A stretch of DNA of 64,000 nt from Caldifermentibacillus hisashii (GTDB taxonomy: Bacteria; Bacillota; Bacilli; Bacillales; Caldibacillaceae), in assembly GCF_027568575.1 (NCBI RefSeq), contig NZ_JANUVP010000001.1. One strand, 5' to 3'. The translations under genes were made by a program, and so were the position numbers. The notes under the pieces are model-generated. The model ran no database searches. It worked only from the letters and a program-made list of their open reading frames with translations, and was not told where the DNA came from. How positions within the stretch are numbered: position 1 is the first letter of the stretch; each line of letters starts with the position of its first letter. Below, piece after piece: positions 1-8,631 of this stretch.

Positions 1-533
1 CCATCTGTATCAATGGCATTCAGCACAATTTCCCCGGCGCCGAGCCGCTCACCTTCTAAAGCCCATTCAACCGCATCCATTCCGGTGTCGATGCGACCTC
101 CATTGATAAAGACTGTCCATTTTCCGTCGTCACGTTTTTTTGCATCAATCGAAAGCACGACACATTGGCTGCCAAACTTTTCAGCCGCTTCACGAATCAA
201 ATCCGGATTTTTTACCGCCGCACTGTTGACCGATACTTTATCGGCCCCGGCTTTCAATACTTTACGGAAATCCTCAATCGTCCGAATCCCGCCGCCAACG
301 GTAAACGGGATATGCACTTGTTCAGCCGTTTTTTCAACGACATCGATAAAAATATCCCGTTCTTCATTGGACGCCGTAATATCATAGAATACTAGTTCAT
401 CGGCGCCGAGCTCACTATACTTTTCGGCAAGCAAAACCGGATCATCGACATCCATAATATTTTGGAATTTTGCCCCTTTCACGACACGACCGGCCCGGAC
501 ATCTAAACAAGGGATAATTCGTTTTGCTAACAT
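1..533 (-). CDS. hisF: Imidazole glycerol phosphate synthase cyclase subunit HisF (3' end outside window)
   Basis: HisF is the (beta/alpha)8 cyclase half of IGP synthase; with HisH it converts PRFAR and glutamine-derived ammonia to imidazole glycerol phosphate and AICAR. The translated N-terminus MLAKRIIPCLDVRAGRVVKG carries the first catalytic aspartate (D11, in CLDV), followed by a GGGIRT phosphate-binding loop and the second catalytic aspartate in LSIDAK. About 177 of the roughly 252 usual residues are inside the window; the C-terminus lies beyond base 1. The ATG at 533 overlaps the end of hisA by 7 bases, as expected for translational coupling in the his operon. The identification is very secure. 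Confidence 0.97.
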   Translation of the reverse strand, partial: MLAKRIIPCLDVRAGRVVKGAKFQNIMDVDDPVLLAEKYSELGADELVFYDITASNEERDIFIDVVEKTAEQVHIPFTVGGGIRTIEDFRKVLKAGADKVSVNSAAVKNPDLIREAAEKFGSQCVVLSIDAKKRDDGKWTVFINGGRIDTGMDAVEWALEGERLGAGEIVLNAIDTD

Positions 534-1243
534 ATCATCACTTCCTTTAATGCCTGTTCAAGATTGATTTTACCCGTATAAATCGCCTTTCCGATAATCG
601 CACCATACATATTCAATGCTTTTAATTTTCGCAAGTCTTCCAAGGAACTTACCCCGCCGGATGCAATGACATCCATCGTTGTTTCCCAATTTATTTTTTC
701 AAGTTCGGAAAAATTCGGGCCGGAAAGCATGCCGTCCTTGGCAATATCTGTATAAACAATCGTTTGACATCCTTTTTCTTCTAATTTTTTTGCAAATGCA
801 AGGGCTTCAACTTCACTCGTCTTTGTCCATCCGTCCGTGGCGACAAAACCGTTTTTCGCATCAATCGACACAGCAATTGCCGGACCGTATGTTTCGAGGG
901 CTTCATCTAAAAATTGTTCATCACGTAAAGCGGCACTGCCTAAAATGACGCGGCTGACCCCCATCTCCATCAGTCGTTCGACCTTTTCAAGCGAACGGAT
1001 TCCCCCGCCTAATTGGATCGGAATATGGATCGTATCCAAAATTAATTGAATAGCAGACAAATTTTTTGTTTCACCAACTAAAGCACCGTCTAAATCAACG
1101 ATATGTAAAAATTTGGCCCCCGCCTCTTCCCATTTTTTGGCCATTTCGACCGGATCACCAAAGGTTTGTTGCTTGCCATAATCCCCTTGAATAAGGCGGA
1201 CACATTTTCCGTCACGAATATCGATTGCAGGAAATAAAATCAT
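527..1243 (-). CDS. hisA: ProFAR isomerase HisA
   Basis: HisA isomerises ProFAR to PRFAR in histidine synthesis. It is a TIM barrel of 238 residues, the normal family length. Its start MILFPAIDIRDGKCVRL contains the catalytic Asp8 (PAIDIR); GGGIR and IASGGV phosphate-binding loops and the second acidic residue in YTDIAKDG are visible. A longer open frame runs upstream, but the ATG at 1243 is the family start and overlaps the hisH stop by 4 bases (ATGA). It sits between hisH and hisF in one operon. Confidence 0.97.
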   Translation of the reverse strand: MILFPAIDIRDGKCVRLIQGDYGKQQTFGDPVEMAKKWEEAGAKFLHIVDLDGALVGETKNLSAIQLILDTIHIPIQLGGGIRSLEKVERLMEMGVSRVILGSAALRDEQFLDEALETYGPAIAVSIDAKNGFVATDGWTKTSEVEALAFAKKLEEKGCQTIVYTDIAKDGMLSGPNFSELEKINWETTMDVIASGGVSSLEDLRKLKALNMYGAIIGKAIYTGKINLEQALKEVMIC

Positions 1244-1851
1244 TTGATCATCGCTCCAAACGCTTGTAATAATGTTATCCCGGTCTCCGCACTTTTTTCC
1301 GGGTGGAATTGCATGCCGATCAGATTGCCTTTTTGAACCATAGCGGGGAATTTCACGCCGTAATCCGTCCAAAAGACAACTTCTTCCGGATGTTTTGGTA
1401 CAACATAATACGAATGAACAAAGTATACATACTCATTCTCACCTAAATTATCGGTAAGCGCGCTATCCGTTCCTTTCATTAATTGATTCCAGCCCATATG
1501 CGGTACTTTGAAATCATGGTTGAAGCGGACAACTTCTCCTTCCAGTAAACCGAGACCTTCCCATTGACCATGTTCATAACTTTTTTCATAAAATAACTGC
1601 ATTCCTAAGCAAATCCCTAAAATCGGTTTGCCGTTCCGCACATTTTCTTTTATCGCTTCAACTAAGTTTAATCTTTCTAATTCAATCATGGCATCACGGA
1701 AAGCACCAACCCCCGGCAAAATTAAGGCATCGGCTGAATACAACCGTTCCGGGTTACTTGTTATATCCGTTTCTAAACCAAGTCCCTTTAATGCATGATT
1801 GACGCTCTTCAAATTGCCTGCACCATAATCAATGATTGCAATCAAGCCCAT
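1240..1851 (-). CDS. hisH: IGP synthase glutaminase subunit HisH
   Basis: HisH is the class I glutamine amidotransferase subunit (203 aa) that feeds ammonia to HisF. The nucleophile elbow GICLGMQ (catalytic Cys near residue 80), and a C-terminal QFHPEKS with the catalytic His and Glu are present. The start ATG at 1851 has the RBS AAGGGAG five bases upstream. Unlike the other his genes, which overlap or nearly touch, hisH is separated from hisB by 183 bases that hold two further copies of this RBS-start unit (see 1852-2005). Confidence 0.96.
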   Translation of the reverse strand: MGLIAIIDYGAGNLKSVNHALKGLGLETDITSNPERLYSADALILPGVGAFRDAMIELERLNLVEAIKENVRNGKPILGICLGMQLFYEKSYEHGQWEGLGLLEGEVVRFNHDFKVPHMGWNQLMKGTDSALTDNLGENEYVYFVHSYYVVPKHPEEVVFWTDYGVKFPAMVQKGNLIGMQFHPEKSAETGITLLQAFGAMIK

Positions 1852-2005
1852 CGCTCCCTTCCGTTATGGAATCGTTCATTCATTCTGGTATATAAATAAT
1901 CCGTCGTTATTATCCGTTCATCGTTCCCTTGCGTTGTGCAGCCATTCATTCGATTCTTGACATACAAATGATCCGTCTTTAATATCCGCACATCGCTCCT
2001 TTATG
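1849..2005 (-). repeat. Tandem imperfect repeat carrying RBS + ATG, upstream of hisH
   Basis: Read on the minus strand, three units of about 70-72 bases follow one another. Each begins CA(C/T)AAC and carries an RBS of the form AAGGGAGCG or AAAGGAGCG directly before an ATG: ATGs at 1993, 1921 and 1851. The last ATG starts hisH. The first two open only tiny frames (M-C-G-Y-stop and M-N-G-stop). The first two units also share a GGAT(A/T)..AA..GACGGAT(T/C)ATTT core and a GAATGAATG/GAATGAACG end. This looks like tandem duplication of the hisH translation start region followed by divergence. Confidence 0.7.
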
Positions 2006-2034
2006 TTGTGTCATTGGTAATTGTGCCCGAAACG

Positions 2035-2619
2035 CTACAGCATTCCTTTTGTCGACCGAACACCTTTAATTCTTTCGTCAATGGCGGTCGCTTCATCCAA
2101 CACCCGGCCAAATCCTTTAAAAATGGATTCAATGATATGGTGGCTGTTTTTCCCGTGCAACAATTGGATATGGAGTGTAACCCCCGATTGATTAACAAAA
2201 GCCCGGAAAAATTCTTCCACTAACTCCGTATCGAATGTACCCACTTTTTCTGTTGGAATTTCGACATCAAAATATAGGAATGGACGACCGGAAATATCAA
2301 TCGACACTTGGGAAAGCGACTCATCCATCGGGGTAAAGACAGAAGCATAGCGACGAATCCCTGCTTTATCACCCAATGCTTGTAAAAATGCCTGCCCGAG
2401 AACAATCCCGACATCTTCCACTGAATGATGGTCATCCACATCGGAATCACCGTCACATTTGACTGCCAAATCCATAAATCCGTGTTTCGTCATGAGTGTC
2501 AACATATGGTTAAAAAAACCAACACCGGTATCAATCGAGCTATTTCCATTTCCATCGATATTCAACTGCAATTCAACCTTTGTTTCTGCTGTTTTTCTGA
2601 CTACTTCCGCACTACGCAT
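2035..2619 (-). CDS. hisB: Imidazoleglycerol-phosphate dehydratase HisB
   Basis: HisB dehydrates imidazole glycerol phosphate to imidazole acetol phosphate, using manganese bound by histidine-rich motifs. The 194-aa monofunctional form is typical of Bacilli. The metal-binding motifs FFNHM, DDHHSVED and the later LHGKNSHH/HHIIES are all visible. The start ATG at 2619 has an upstream GAGGTGATAGT RBS and lies 12 bases after hisD. Identification is secure. Confidence 0.97.
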   Translation of the reverse strand: MRSAEVVRKTAETKVELQLNIDGNGNSSIDTGVGFFNHMLTLMTKHGFMDLAVKCDGDSDVDDHHSVEDVGIVLGQAFLQALGDKAGIRRYASVFTPMDESLSQVSIDISGRPFLYFDVEIPTEKVGTFDTELVEEFFRAFVNQSGVTLHIQLLHGKNSHHIIESIFKGFGRVLDEATAIDERIKGVRSTKGML

Positions 2620-2631
2620 ACTATCACCTCA

Positions 2632-3915
2632 TTATTCAAATCGGACGCGAATCGAATTGGCGTGGGCAGTTAACCCTTCTTCATTCGCAAATTGGATGAT
2701 TTGATCCTTTACATTTTTTAATTCTTGTTCACTATAATAAATGACACTGGACCGTTTTAAAAAGTCATAGGTTCCAAGCGGTGACGAAAATTTCGCGGTT
2801 CCGCTCGTCGGCAAGGTATGGTTTGGACCGGCAAAATAATCACCGAGTGGTTCCGGTGAGTATGCACCTAAGAAAATAGCTCCGGCATTGCGCACTTTTG
2901 GCAATTGATCAAACGGATTATCGAGGAGCAACTCTAAATGTTCCGGAGCAATTTCATTCACCACTTCAAACGCGTCATCAAGTGTATCCACTACAAAAAT
3001 ATGGCCAAAGTTTTCAATTGACGCCCGGGTGATTTTATTTCTTTCCAGTACTTTTAACTGTTTTTCGACTTCTCCTTGTACATCAAGGGCCAGTTGCTCG
3101 GAATCGGTGACAAGAATCGATGCCGCCATTTCATCATGTTCCGCCTGTGATAATAAATCAGCGGCGATATACGCTGGATTCTGAGTACCGTCTGCAATCA
3201 CGCAAATCTCGCTCGGACCGGCAATCATATCGATATCCACTGTGCCGAACACATATTTTTTCGCACGGGCCACATAAATATTGCCAGGACCGACAATCTT
3301 ATCGACCGGACGGATTGATTTTGTTCCATAAGCAAGGGCAGCAATTGATTGAGCACCCCCGACTTTATAAATTTCGGTCACCCCGGCTATTGATGCGGCA
3401 GCGAGAACAGCCGGATTTACTTTTCCTTCTTTATTTGGCGGTGAAACGATAACAATTTCTTCCACACCCGCCACAATTGCCGGGATCACGTCCATTAAAA
3501 CCGTTGACGGGTAAGCAGCCTTCCCGCCCGGCACATAAACACCAACCCGTTTCAGCGGGGTAATTTTTTGCCCAAGGATAATGCCGTTTCCTTTTTTGAC
3601 AAACCATGATTTTTCAAGCTGATGTTGGTGAAATTCCCGAATATTGTCTTTAGCGTTTTTTAAAATGGTCAAAAAGCTTGGTTCAATGGTTTCAAGTGCC
3701 TCTGTTATTTCTTCTTCAGACACTTTCAAAGACGCGAGCGAGACACCATCAAAGGTTTTTGTATACGCAAGGAGCGCCTCGTCCCCATTTTGCCTGACAT
3801 TTGCAATAATTGCTTTTACCGCTATATCAATTTCTTCAAATGAATCATCACCCCGAGCCATTTTCTCATCAATGACAGCCAATTCATTTTTACTGATTTT
3901 TGTCAAGTTGATCAT
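2632..3915 (-). CDS. hisD: Histidinol dehydrogenase HisD
   Basis: HisD performs the last two oxidations, L-histidinol to L-histidine, with NAD and zinc. The protein has 427 residues, the normal length. Family signatures include KRVGVYVPGGKAAYPST, the VGPGNIYVARAKK and DMIAGPSEI segments, SQAEHDE, and the catalytic EHLEL and PNHTLPT regions. The ATG overlaps the hisG stop by 4 bases, so translation is probably coupled. Confidence 0.98.
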   Translation of the reverse strand: MINLTKISKNELAVIDEKMARGDDSFEEIDIAVKAIIANVRQNGDEALLAYTKTFDGVSLASLKVSEEEITEALETIEPSFLTILKNAKDNIREFHQHQLEKSWFVKKGNGIILGQKITPLKRVGVYVPGGKAAYPSTVLMDVIPAIVAGVEEIVIVSPPNKEGKVNPAVLAAASIAGVTEIYKVGGAQSIAALAYGTKSIRPVDKIVGPGNIYVARAKKYVFGTVDIDMIAGPSEICVIADGTQNPAYIAADLLSQAEHDEMAASILVTDSEQLALDVQGEVEKQLKVLERNKITRASIENFGHIFVVDTLDDAFEVVNEIAPEHLELLLDNPFDQLPKVRNAGAIFLGAYSPEPLGDYFAGPNHTLPTSGTAKFSSPLGTYDFLKRSSVIYYSEQELKNVKDQIIQFANEEGLTAHANSIRVRFE

Positions 3916-4556
3916 TGCCCAACCGCTCCTTTTTCATTTACTACGGATTGAATGTGATTAATAAAATCATCTATCCGACTATGTTTTGTTTTAAAACTTG
4001 CTTTATTGGCAATGAGACGGGCACTGATTTCAAAAATTTCCGCAAGCACCTTTAACCCGTTGTCTTGCAAAGTTCTGCCTGTTTCGACAATATCAACAAT
4101 ACAATCGGAAAGGCCGACAAGCGGAGCCAATTCCACCGATCCGTTTAAATGAATGGTTTCCACGGTTTGCCCTCTTTCGGTAAAAAATTGGTTGGTCACT
4201 TTCGGGTATTTTGTGGCGACAATAAATTTATGCTTTTGCAAAACGGTTGCTTCAAGCCCGGCGACAACAAAACGGCAGCGGCCAAAACCTAAATCGACGA
4301 CTTCAAATACATTGGCACCGGATTCAATCAAGGAATCTTTGCCGATCACGCCTAAATCGGTTGCTCCCCGTTCGACATAGGTAGCGACATCGCTTGCTTT
4401 TACGAGAACGATGCGAATTTTTTTCACCGGATCCTCAAAAATTAATTTTCGACTTTTTTCATGATAGTCCGGAAAATTAATGCCGATTGCATGTAATATG
4501 TCTATCGTGTGATCTACAAGCCTTCCTTTTGCTATGGCAATATTTAAATATTCCAC
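3912..4556 (-). CDS. hisG: ATP phosphoribosyltransferase catalytic subunit HisG (short form)
   Basis: HisG catalyses the first step of histidine synthesis, ATP + PRPP to phosphoribosyl-ATP. At 214 aa it is the short HisG-S form, which lacks the C-terminal regulatory domain and needs HisZ; hisZ is the adjacent upstream gene, so the pair is consistent. Start IAIAKGRL and the PRPP-loop region IVDIVETGRTL are recognisable. Translation begins at GTG 4556 with a GGGAGG RBS nine bases upstream, inside the last codons of hisZ. Confidence 0.97.
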   Translation of the reverse strand: MEYLNIAIAKGRLVDHTIDILHAIGINFPDYHEKSRKLIFEDPVKKIRIVLVKASDVATYVERGATDLGVIGKDSLIESGANVFEVVDLGFGRCRFVVAGLEATVLQKHKFIVATKYPKVTNQFFTERGQTVETIHLNGSVELAPLVGLSDCIVDIVETGRTLQDNGLKVLAEIFEISARLIANKASFKTKHSRIDDFINHIQSVVNEKGAVGQ

Positions 4557-5575
4557 GAACGGGTTCCTCCCTCTTGTGCTTTTAAAGCGGTAATTAAATG
4601 ATCGGCATAAATGGCAAAACCAATCGCTTTTGTGTCATAACCGAATTGTTTTGTTAACCCGTCATACCGCCCGCCTAACAAAACCGGTTGCCCGTATCCG
4701 GCAATATATCCATGGAAAACAATACCGGAATAATAGTTCAAGTGGTTAATCAGCCCTAAGTCAACGGTTAAAAAGTTGCCAAAACCAGCCGCTTCCAATT
4801 CGCGAACAACCTTTTCTAAATGTTCAATTTCCATCTTCATTTCATCATTGACGGCAACCTGATTTGCCCGGGCAAATACCTTTTCCGGTTCCCCGTAAAG
4901 CGTCGGAATGGCGGCAAGGGCTTCTTTATAAGGGGCCGGTATCATCAATTCTTGAACATAGGACTCCAATTCAAGGAAATTTTTATTTTCAATCAACCGT
5001 TGGATAAATTGTATTTCGTGTTCCGCTAACTCAATTTGTTCAATTAATTTTTTGTAAAAATTGGCTTTTCCGATATCAATCGTAAAGGCATCAACCCCTG
5101 CCTCGATTAATGAAAGAATCGCTAGGGTAATAATTTCTGCATCCGCCTGTACACCGTCACTGCCGAACCATTCAATCCCTGCCTGAGTAAATTCTCTGGA
5201 TTGAATATTTTGCGGATCATTGTTCATTCGGAATATACTGGTAACATAGGAATATTTTTGAACCGGTTTTCCATCCTTGGTTTCCCTGGCTTCTGCGACC
5301 ATCCTCGCAATGGGAATGGTGGCATCCGGTCGTAAAACTAAAATTTTTCCATCGGTGTCAATAAGTTTAATCATTTGATCCTTATCGATCGTTCCTTTAA
5401 TTTCGTTAAAAAGGTCATAATATTCAAATATCGGTGTTTGAACTTGGTGGAACCCTTTTTTCTTGAAAAGTTGTTTTATTCGTGACAGGACTTCCTCTTT
5501 AACTTCAAACTCACTTGGTTCCATACCGGTCACACCTTTCGGAACAAATTGGGTAAGTTTTTGCATCATATCCAT
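4544..5575 (-). CDS. hisZ: ATP phosphoribosyltransferase regulatory subunit HisZ (short)
   Basis: HisZ is a catalytically dead histidyl-tRNA synthetase paralogue that completes and regulates the HisG-S enzyme. Class II synthetase motifs are visible: motif 2-like VLRPDATIPIARM and SIFRMN, and motif 3-like LLGGRYDGLTKQFG. At 343 aa it is shorter than the roughly 390 aa of B. subtilis HisZ: the protein ends about 30 residues after motif 3, so the usual C-terminal extension is missing, and the stop overlaps hisG by 13 bases. It is the first gene of the his operon; an AAAAGGGA RBS precedes the ATG at 5575. Confidence 0.93.
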   Translation of the reverse strand: MDMMQKLTQFVPKGVTGMEPSEFEVKEEVLSRIKQLFKKKGFHQVQTPIFEYYDLFNEIKGTIDKDQMIKLIDTDGKILVLRPDATIPIARMVAEARETKDGKPVQKYSYVTSIFRMNNDPQNIQSREFTQAGIEWFGSDGVQADAEIITLAILSLIEAGVDAFTIDIGKANFYKKLIEQIELAEHEIQFIQRLIENKNFLELESYVQELMIPAPYKEALAAIPTLYGEPEKVFARANQVAVNDEMKMEIEHLEKVVRELEAAGFGNFLTVDLGLINHLNYYSGIVFHGYIAGYGQPVLLGGRYDGLTKQFGYDTKAIGFAIYADHLITALKAQEGGTRSWNI

Positions 5576-5631
5576 TCCCTTTTCTTTATCATATTATTAA
5601 TTTAATTAATTAGTTATTTAGTAGTTTATCA

Positions 5632-5647
5632 CTTTATTAAAATAAAG
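5632..5647. promoter_or_regulatory. 16-bp perfect palindrome between divergent hisZ and hisJ
   Basis: CTTTATTAAAATAAAG is an inverted repeat with 7-bp arms and a 2-bp centre in the 122-base region between hisZ (minus) and hisJ (plus). On the minus strand it falls in the 17-base spacer of a possible promoter, ATGACT-N17-TAAACT. Placement suggests an operator shared by the two divergent his units. No regulator is known from this sequence, and the region is very AT-rich, so chance symmetry is possible. Confidence 0.4.
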
Positions 5648-5697
5648 TCATGTAGTAATATTAAATTATTAAAAAATTTTTTAGTAGGTGACGCGAG

Positions 5698-6483
5698 ATG
5701 TTTGATTTTCATGTACATAGTTCGTTCAGTGAAGATTGTGAAGTAGCAATGGAAGATATGGTCAAAGCAGCCATTGAAAAAGGAATTCAAGAGCTTTGTT
5801 TTACAGAGCATATTGATAAAGATTATCCCGATCGTGACTGGACATTTGACCTAGATTTGAATAAGTATCGTTTAAAAATACGGGAGATGCAGTCGGCTTT
5901 TGGGCATAAAATCAAAGTTCGCAAAGGGGTGGAACTCGGGGTTCAACCACATGTGCTGGATGATTATCGAAGGATTGTCGATGAAGAACCGTTTGATTTT
6001 ATCATTTGTTCCATGCATGCGACAAAGGGATTCGACCTTCATTCCGGCAAATTTTTTGAAGCGAAAAGTTTGGATCAAGCTTATGAAGAATATTATTCAG
6101 AGTTACTGGCATGTATTCGTGATTTTGATCGGTTTAGCATCCTTGGTCACCTTGATTTAGTGACTCGATATAAATATGAACCCGGCGTAAAATCGCTTTT
6201 GGATATTATTGAAGAAATTTTTAAATTGATTATTCCAAACGGGCAAGGAATTGAAATCAATACATCGGGATTTTATTACGGTCTTGGACGGGTGTTGCCG
6301 AGTGTCGATATTTTGAAGTTGTATAAGGAGATGGGCGGAGAAATTTTGACGATCGGCTCGGATGCGCATAAACCCGAACGCCTCGGAGAATATTACGATC
6401 ACGCTGTTGATGTATTGAAAACCATTGGCTTCCATTATGTGGCAACTTTTGAAAACCAAAAACCGGTTTTTCATAAAATTTAG
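5698..6483 (+). CDS. hisJ: Histidinol-phosphatase (PHP family)
   Basis: A 261-aa PHP-domain phosphoesterase, matching the Bacillus-type histidinol-phosphatase that converts histidinol phosphate to histidinol. The N-terminal metal-binding motif FDFHVHSSFSED (HxH), CFTEHID, a central CSMHAT, and LGHLDLVTRY and GSDAHKPE near the C-terminus supply the expected histidines and aspartates for a trinuclear metal site. The gene is divergent from hisZ and completes the pathway, since hisB here is the monofunctional dehydratase. Confidence 0.93.
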   Translation: MFDFHVHSSFSEDCEVAMEDMVKAAIEKGIQELCFTEHIDKDYPDRDWTFDLDLNKYRLKIREMQSAFGHKIKVRKGVELGVQPHVLDDYRRIVDEEPFDFIICSMHATKGFDLHSGKFFEAKSLDQAYEEYYSELLACIRDFDRFSILGHLDLVTRYKYEPGVKSLLDIIEEIFKLIIPNGQGIEINTSGFYYGLGRVLPSVDILKLYKEMGGEILTIGSDAHKPERLGEYYDHAVDVLKTIGFHYVATFENQKPVFHKI

Positions 6484-6490
6484 TATAGAC

Positions 6491-6526
6491 ATGCCGGCTT
6501 TCATCGGGAACCGGCATTGTTATTTT
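6491..6526 (+). terminator. Weak terminator after hisJ
   Basis: ATGCCGG and CCGGCAT form a 7-bp GC-rich stem with a 13-base loop, followed by TGTTATTTT. It lies eight bases after the hisJ stop and between convergent hisJ and the SDR gene. The T-tract is short. Confidence 0.55.
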
Positions 6527-6543
6527 AAAATATGTATGTAAAT

Positions 6544-7335
6544 CTATTTTTTAAAGAACGCATTTTTCCCGACTTTTTCAACAAGACCGGGAAAAAGATT
6601 GTAAATGGTACTGCCGGCATTCATGAGCCGCGGCAAATTAATTTCACGGGTTGACGTAAACATTTTCTTAACAATTTGAGCGGCAACTTCTTCCGGTTTC
6701 AATACCCATCTGCCGACATTTTTTAAATATTCCCCCGATTCATCGGCAATATGAAAGAAATTCGTTTCAATCGGTCCGGGATTAACAGCAGTGACAAATA
6801 TACCTTCATCACGAACTTCCATTCTCAGGGCATCAGTAAAGCCCAATACCGCCTTTTTTGTCGCTGAATAAATGCTTGATTTCGGGGTGGCAATTTTCCC
6901 TGCTTGAGAAGCGATATTGATAATATGACCGGAATTTTGCGCAACCATTTTCGGTAACACCATTTTTGTCATCGCAATTAAACCAAGGACATTGACACGA
7001 AGCATGTTTTCGGCCTCATACATCGTTGCATCCAGCACGGTTTTAAAGATGCCAAACCCTGCATTATTAATTAATACATCAATCCTTTGCTTATCGCCGA
7101 GTTGCTCAAAAAAATTTAAAATTTCCTCCGTATTTCCAACATCAAGTTTATAGACAGAGACGGAAGTGCGGTGTTTTTTTCTGATTTCTTCTTGAATCTT
7201 TGCTAATTTATCGTAGCTGCGGGCAACGAGGATGAGATGGGCACCACTTTCTGCACATTGATAGGCCAATTGTTCCCCTAACCCCCCGGAAGCACCGGTA
7301 ATCAAGATGGTTTTGCCATGTAAACGTGGATTCAT
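6544..7335 (-). CDS. Short-chain dehydrogenase/reductase (YqjQ-like)
   Basis: A 263-aa classical SDR oxidoreductase. The Rossmann cofactor motif ITGASGGLGEQ (TGxxxGxG), the NNAG motif, and the catalytic YSATKKAV (YxxxK) preceded by a serine in NIASQAG are all present. The substrate cannot be told from sequence. It resembles B. subtilis YqjQ, and it lies 62 bases downstream of rnz on the same strand. The start ATG has a GGAGG RBS seven bases upstream. Confidence 0.88.
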   Translation of the reverse strand: MNPRLHGKTILITGASGGLGEQLAYQCAESGAHLILVARSYDKLAKIQEEIRKKHRTSVSVYKLDVGNTEEILNFFEQLGDKQRIDVLINNAGFGIFKTVLDATMYEAENMLRVNVLGLIAMTKMVLPKMVAQNSGHIINIASQAGKIATPKSSIYSATKKAVLGFTDALRMEVRDEGIFVTAVNPGPIETNFFHIADESGEYLKNVGRWVLKPEEVAAQIVKKMFTSTREINLPRLMNAGSTIYNLFPGLVEKVGKNAFFKK

Positions 7336-7397
7336 ATTTCTGCCTCCAATATAGTTTTAACGATTCGTATGATGATCACTTACCTGTCTCTCTTAAT

Positions 7398-8315
7398 TTA
7401 ATGTTTCACTTCAATCTTTTTAAAATCCTCAGCAATAATTGTGTTTGGAAATATTTCTTGCGCCTGTTTTTCTAAAAACGGTAAATCTCCTTTTTCAAAA
7501 CGCGAACTAATATGGGTAATGCATAATTTTTTTACATTTGCCTGTACCGCTATTCGTGCTGCCTGATGAGTCGTTGAATGGAAATATTGGTGAGCGATAT
7601 CTTCCGCATCCTTATCAAATGTTGCTTCATGAATGAGCAAGTCCGCATTCCTTGCCAACGCTACACTCACTTGAGTCGGTCTTGTATCCCCTAAAATAGT
7701 AACGACCCTTCCCTTTTTGGCCGGTCCTAAAAAATCCGCTCCGTTAATAATCGTTCCATCCTCTAGCTGGATCGTTGCCCCGGTTTTCAATTGTTTAAAA
7801 ATAGGTCCCGGTTTTACGCCGATTTTTTTTAATTCATCGGCCATTAATGAACCCGGCTTATCTTTTTCAACAATTCGGTAACCATAGGACGGGATGCCAT
7901 GGTCAAGCAATTTTGCTTCAATTATAAAATCACCTTCATCTAAATAAAGTTCATCCTCAAACTCAACATAATGAATATCATATTTCAAATGAGACTGACT
8001 TATTGACAGGCTCATTTCAACAAAATCGCGAATGCCTTTGGGACCATAAATAGTAACCGGCTCTATCCCACCTAAAAAGGAACGACTCCCGAGTAAGCCG
8101 GGTAAGCCGAAAATATGATCACCGTGAAGATGGGTAATAAAAATCTTTTCTATCTTTCGCGGTTTTAATGATGTATGTAAAATCTGATGCTGTGTAGCTT
8201 CACCGCAGTCAAACAGCCAGATCGCTCCATCTTGTAAATGTTTCAAGGTAATCGCCGTCACATTTCTATATTTTGCAGGCATTCCTGCACCGGTTCCGAG
8301 AAAAGTAATTTCCAA
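7398..8315 (-). CDS. rnz: Ribonuclease Z
   Basis: RNase Z cleaves the 3' trailer of tRNA precursors that lack an encoded CCA. The 305-aa protein is a metallo-beta-lactamase-fold enzyme: MEITFLGTGAGMPA at the start, the zinc motif ITHLHGDHIFGLPG (HxHxDH) near residue 63, ILGDTRP with a metal aspartate, and HEATF and ITHISSRF near the end. Translation starts at TTG 8315, with GGAGG seven bases upstream. The neighbourhood rnz-zwf-gndA-polY is the same as in B. subtilis. Confidence 0.96.
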   Translation of the reverse strand: MEITFLGTGAGMPAKYRNVTAITLKHLQDGAIWLFDCGEATQHQILHTSLKPRKIEKIFITHLHGDHIFGLPGLLGSRSFLGGIEPVTIYGPKGIRDFVEMSLSISQSHLKYDIHYVEFEDELYLDEGDFIIEAKLLDHGIPSYGYRIVEKDKPGSLMADELKKIGVKPGPIFKQLKTGATIQLEDGTIINGADFLGPAKKGRVVTILGDTRPTQVSVALARNADLLIHEATFDKDAEDIAHQYFHSTTHQAARIAVQANVKKLCITHISSRFEKGDLPFLEKQAQEIFPNTIIAEDFKKIEVKH

Positions 8316-8631
8316 AATAATTCCTCCAATATCAACAACGCTTAATCTATATATTTATTATCAGGTTTTACCAACTTTTTTTCAATATCAAACGTTTTGA
8401 TAAAGAAAATGCAGGCGGCCGGGGTTAATCCATCAACCTTATCTAAAAGCTGTTTATCATTATTTTTATACTAAATGAAAGACGATTAACAAAAACTAAA
8501 TAAGGTAATCAACAAATGAAAACAAGATTATGGAATTTATCGAATCAGCCGTTTTCAAAATTTGCCATTTTTTCTTGTTACGAGTAAAATTTTAATATAT
8601 GTTAATAAGTACACATAAAGCGAGGGTAAAA
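8316..8631. other. Intergenic region between divergent rnz and zwf
   Basis: 316 bases hold the divergent promoters of rnz and zwf. I see no open frame with an RBS and no long stem-loop. A TATATG/TAATAT-rich stretch about 30-40 bases before the zwf start could hold a -10, but I could not fix a convincing -35. Confidence 0.5.

Noticed and set aside
4544..5575. hisZ as a pseudogene because it is short
   Set aside because: Intact frame, RBS, conserved motifs and overlap with hisG all indicate a functional gene with a shorter C-terminus.
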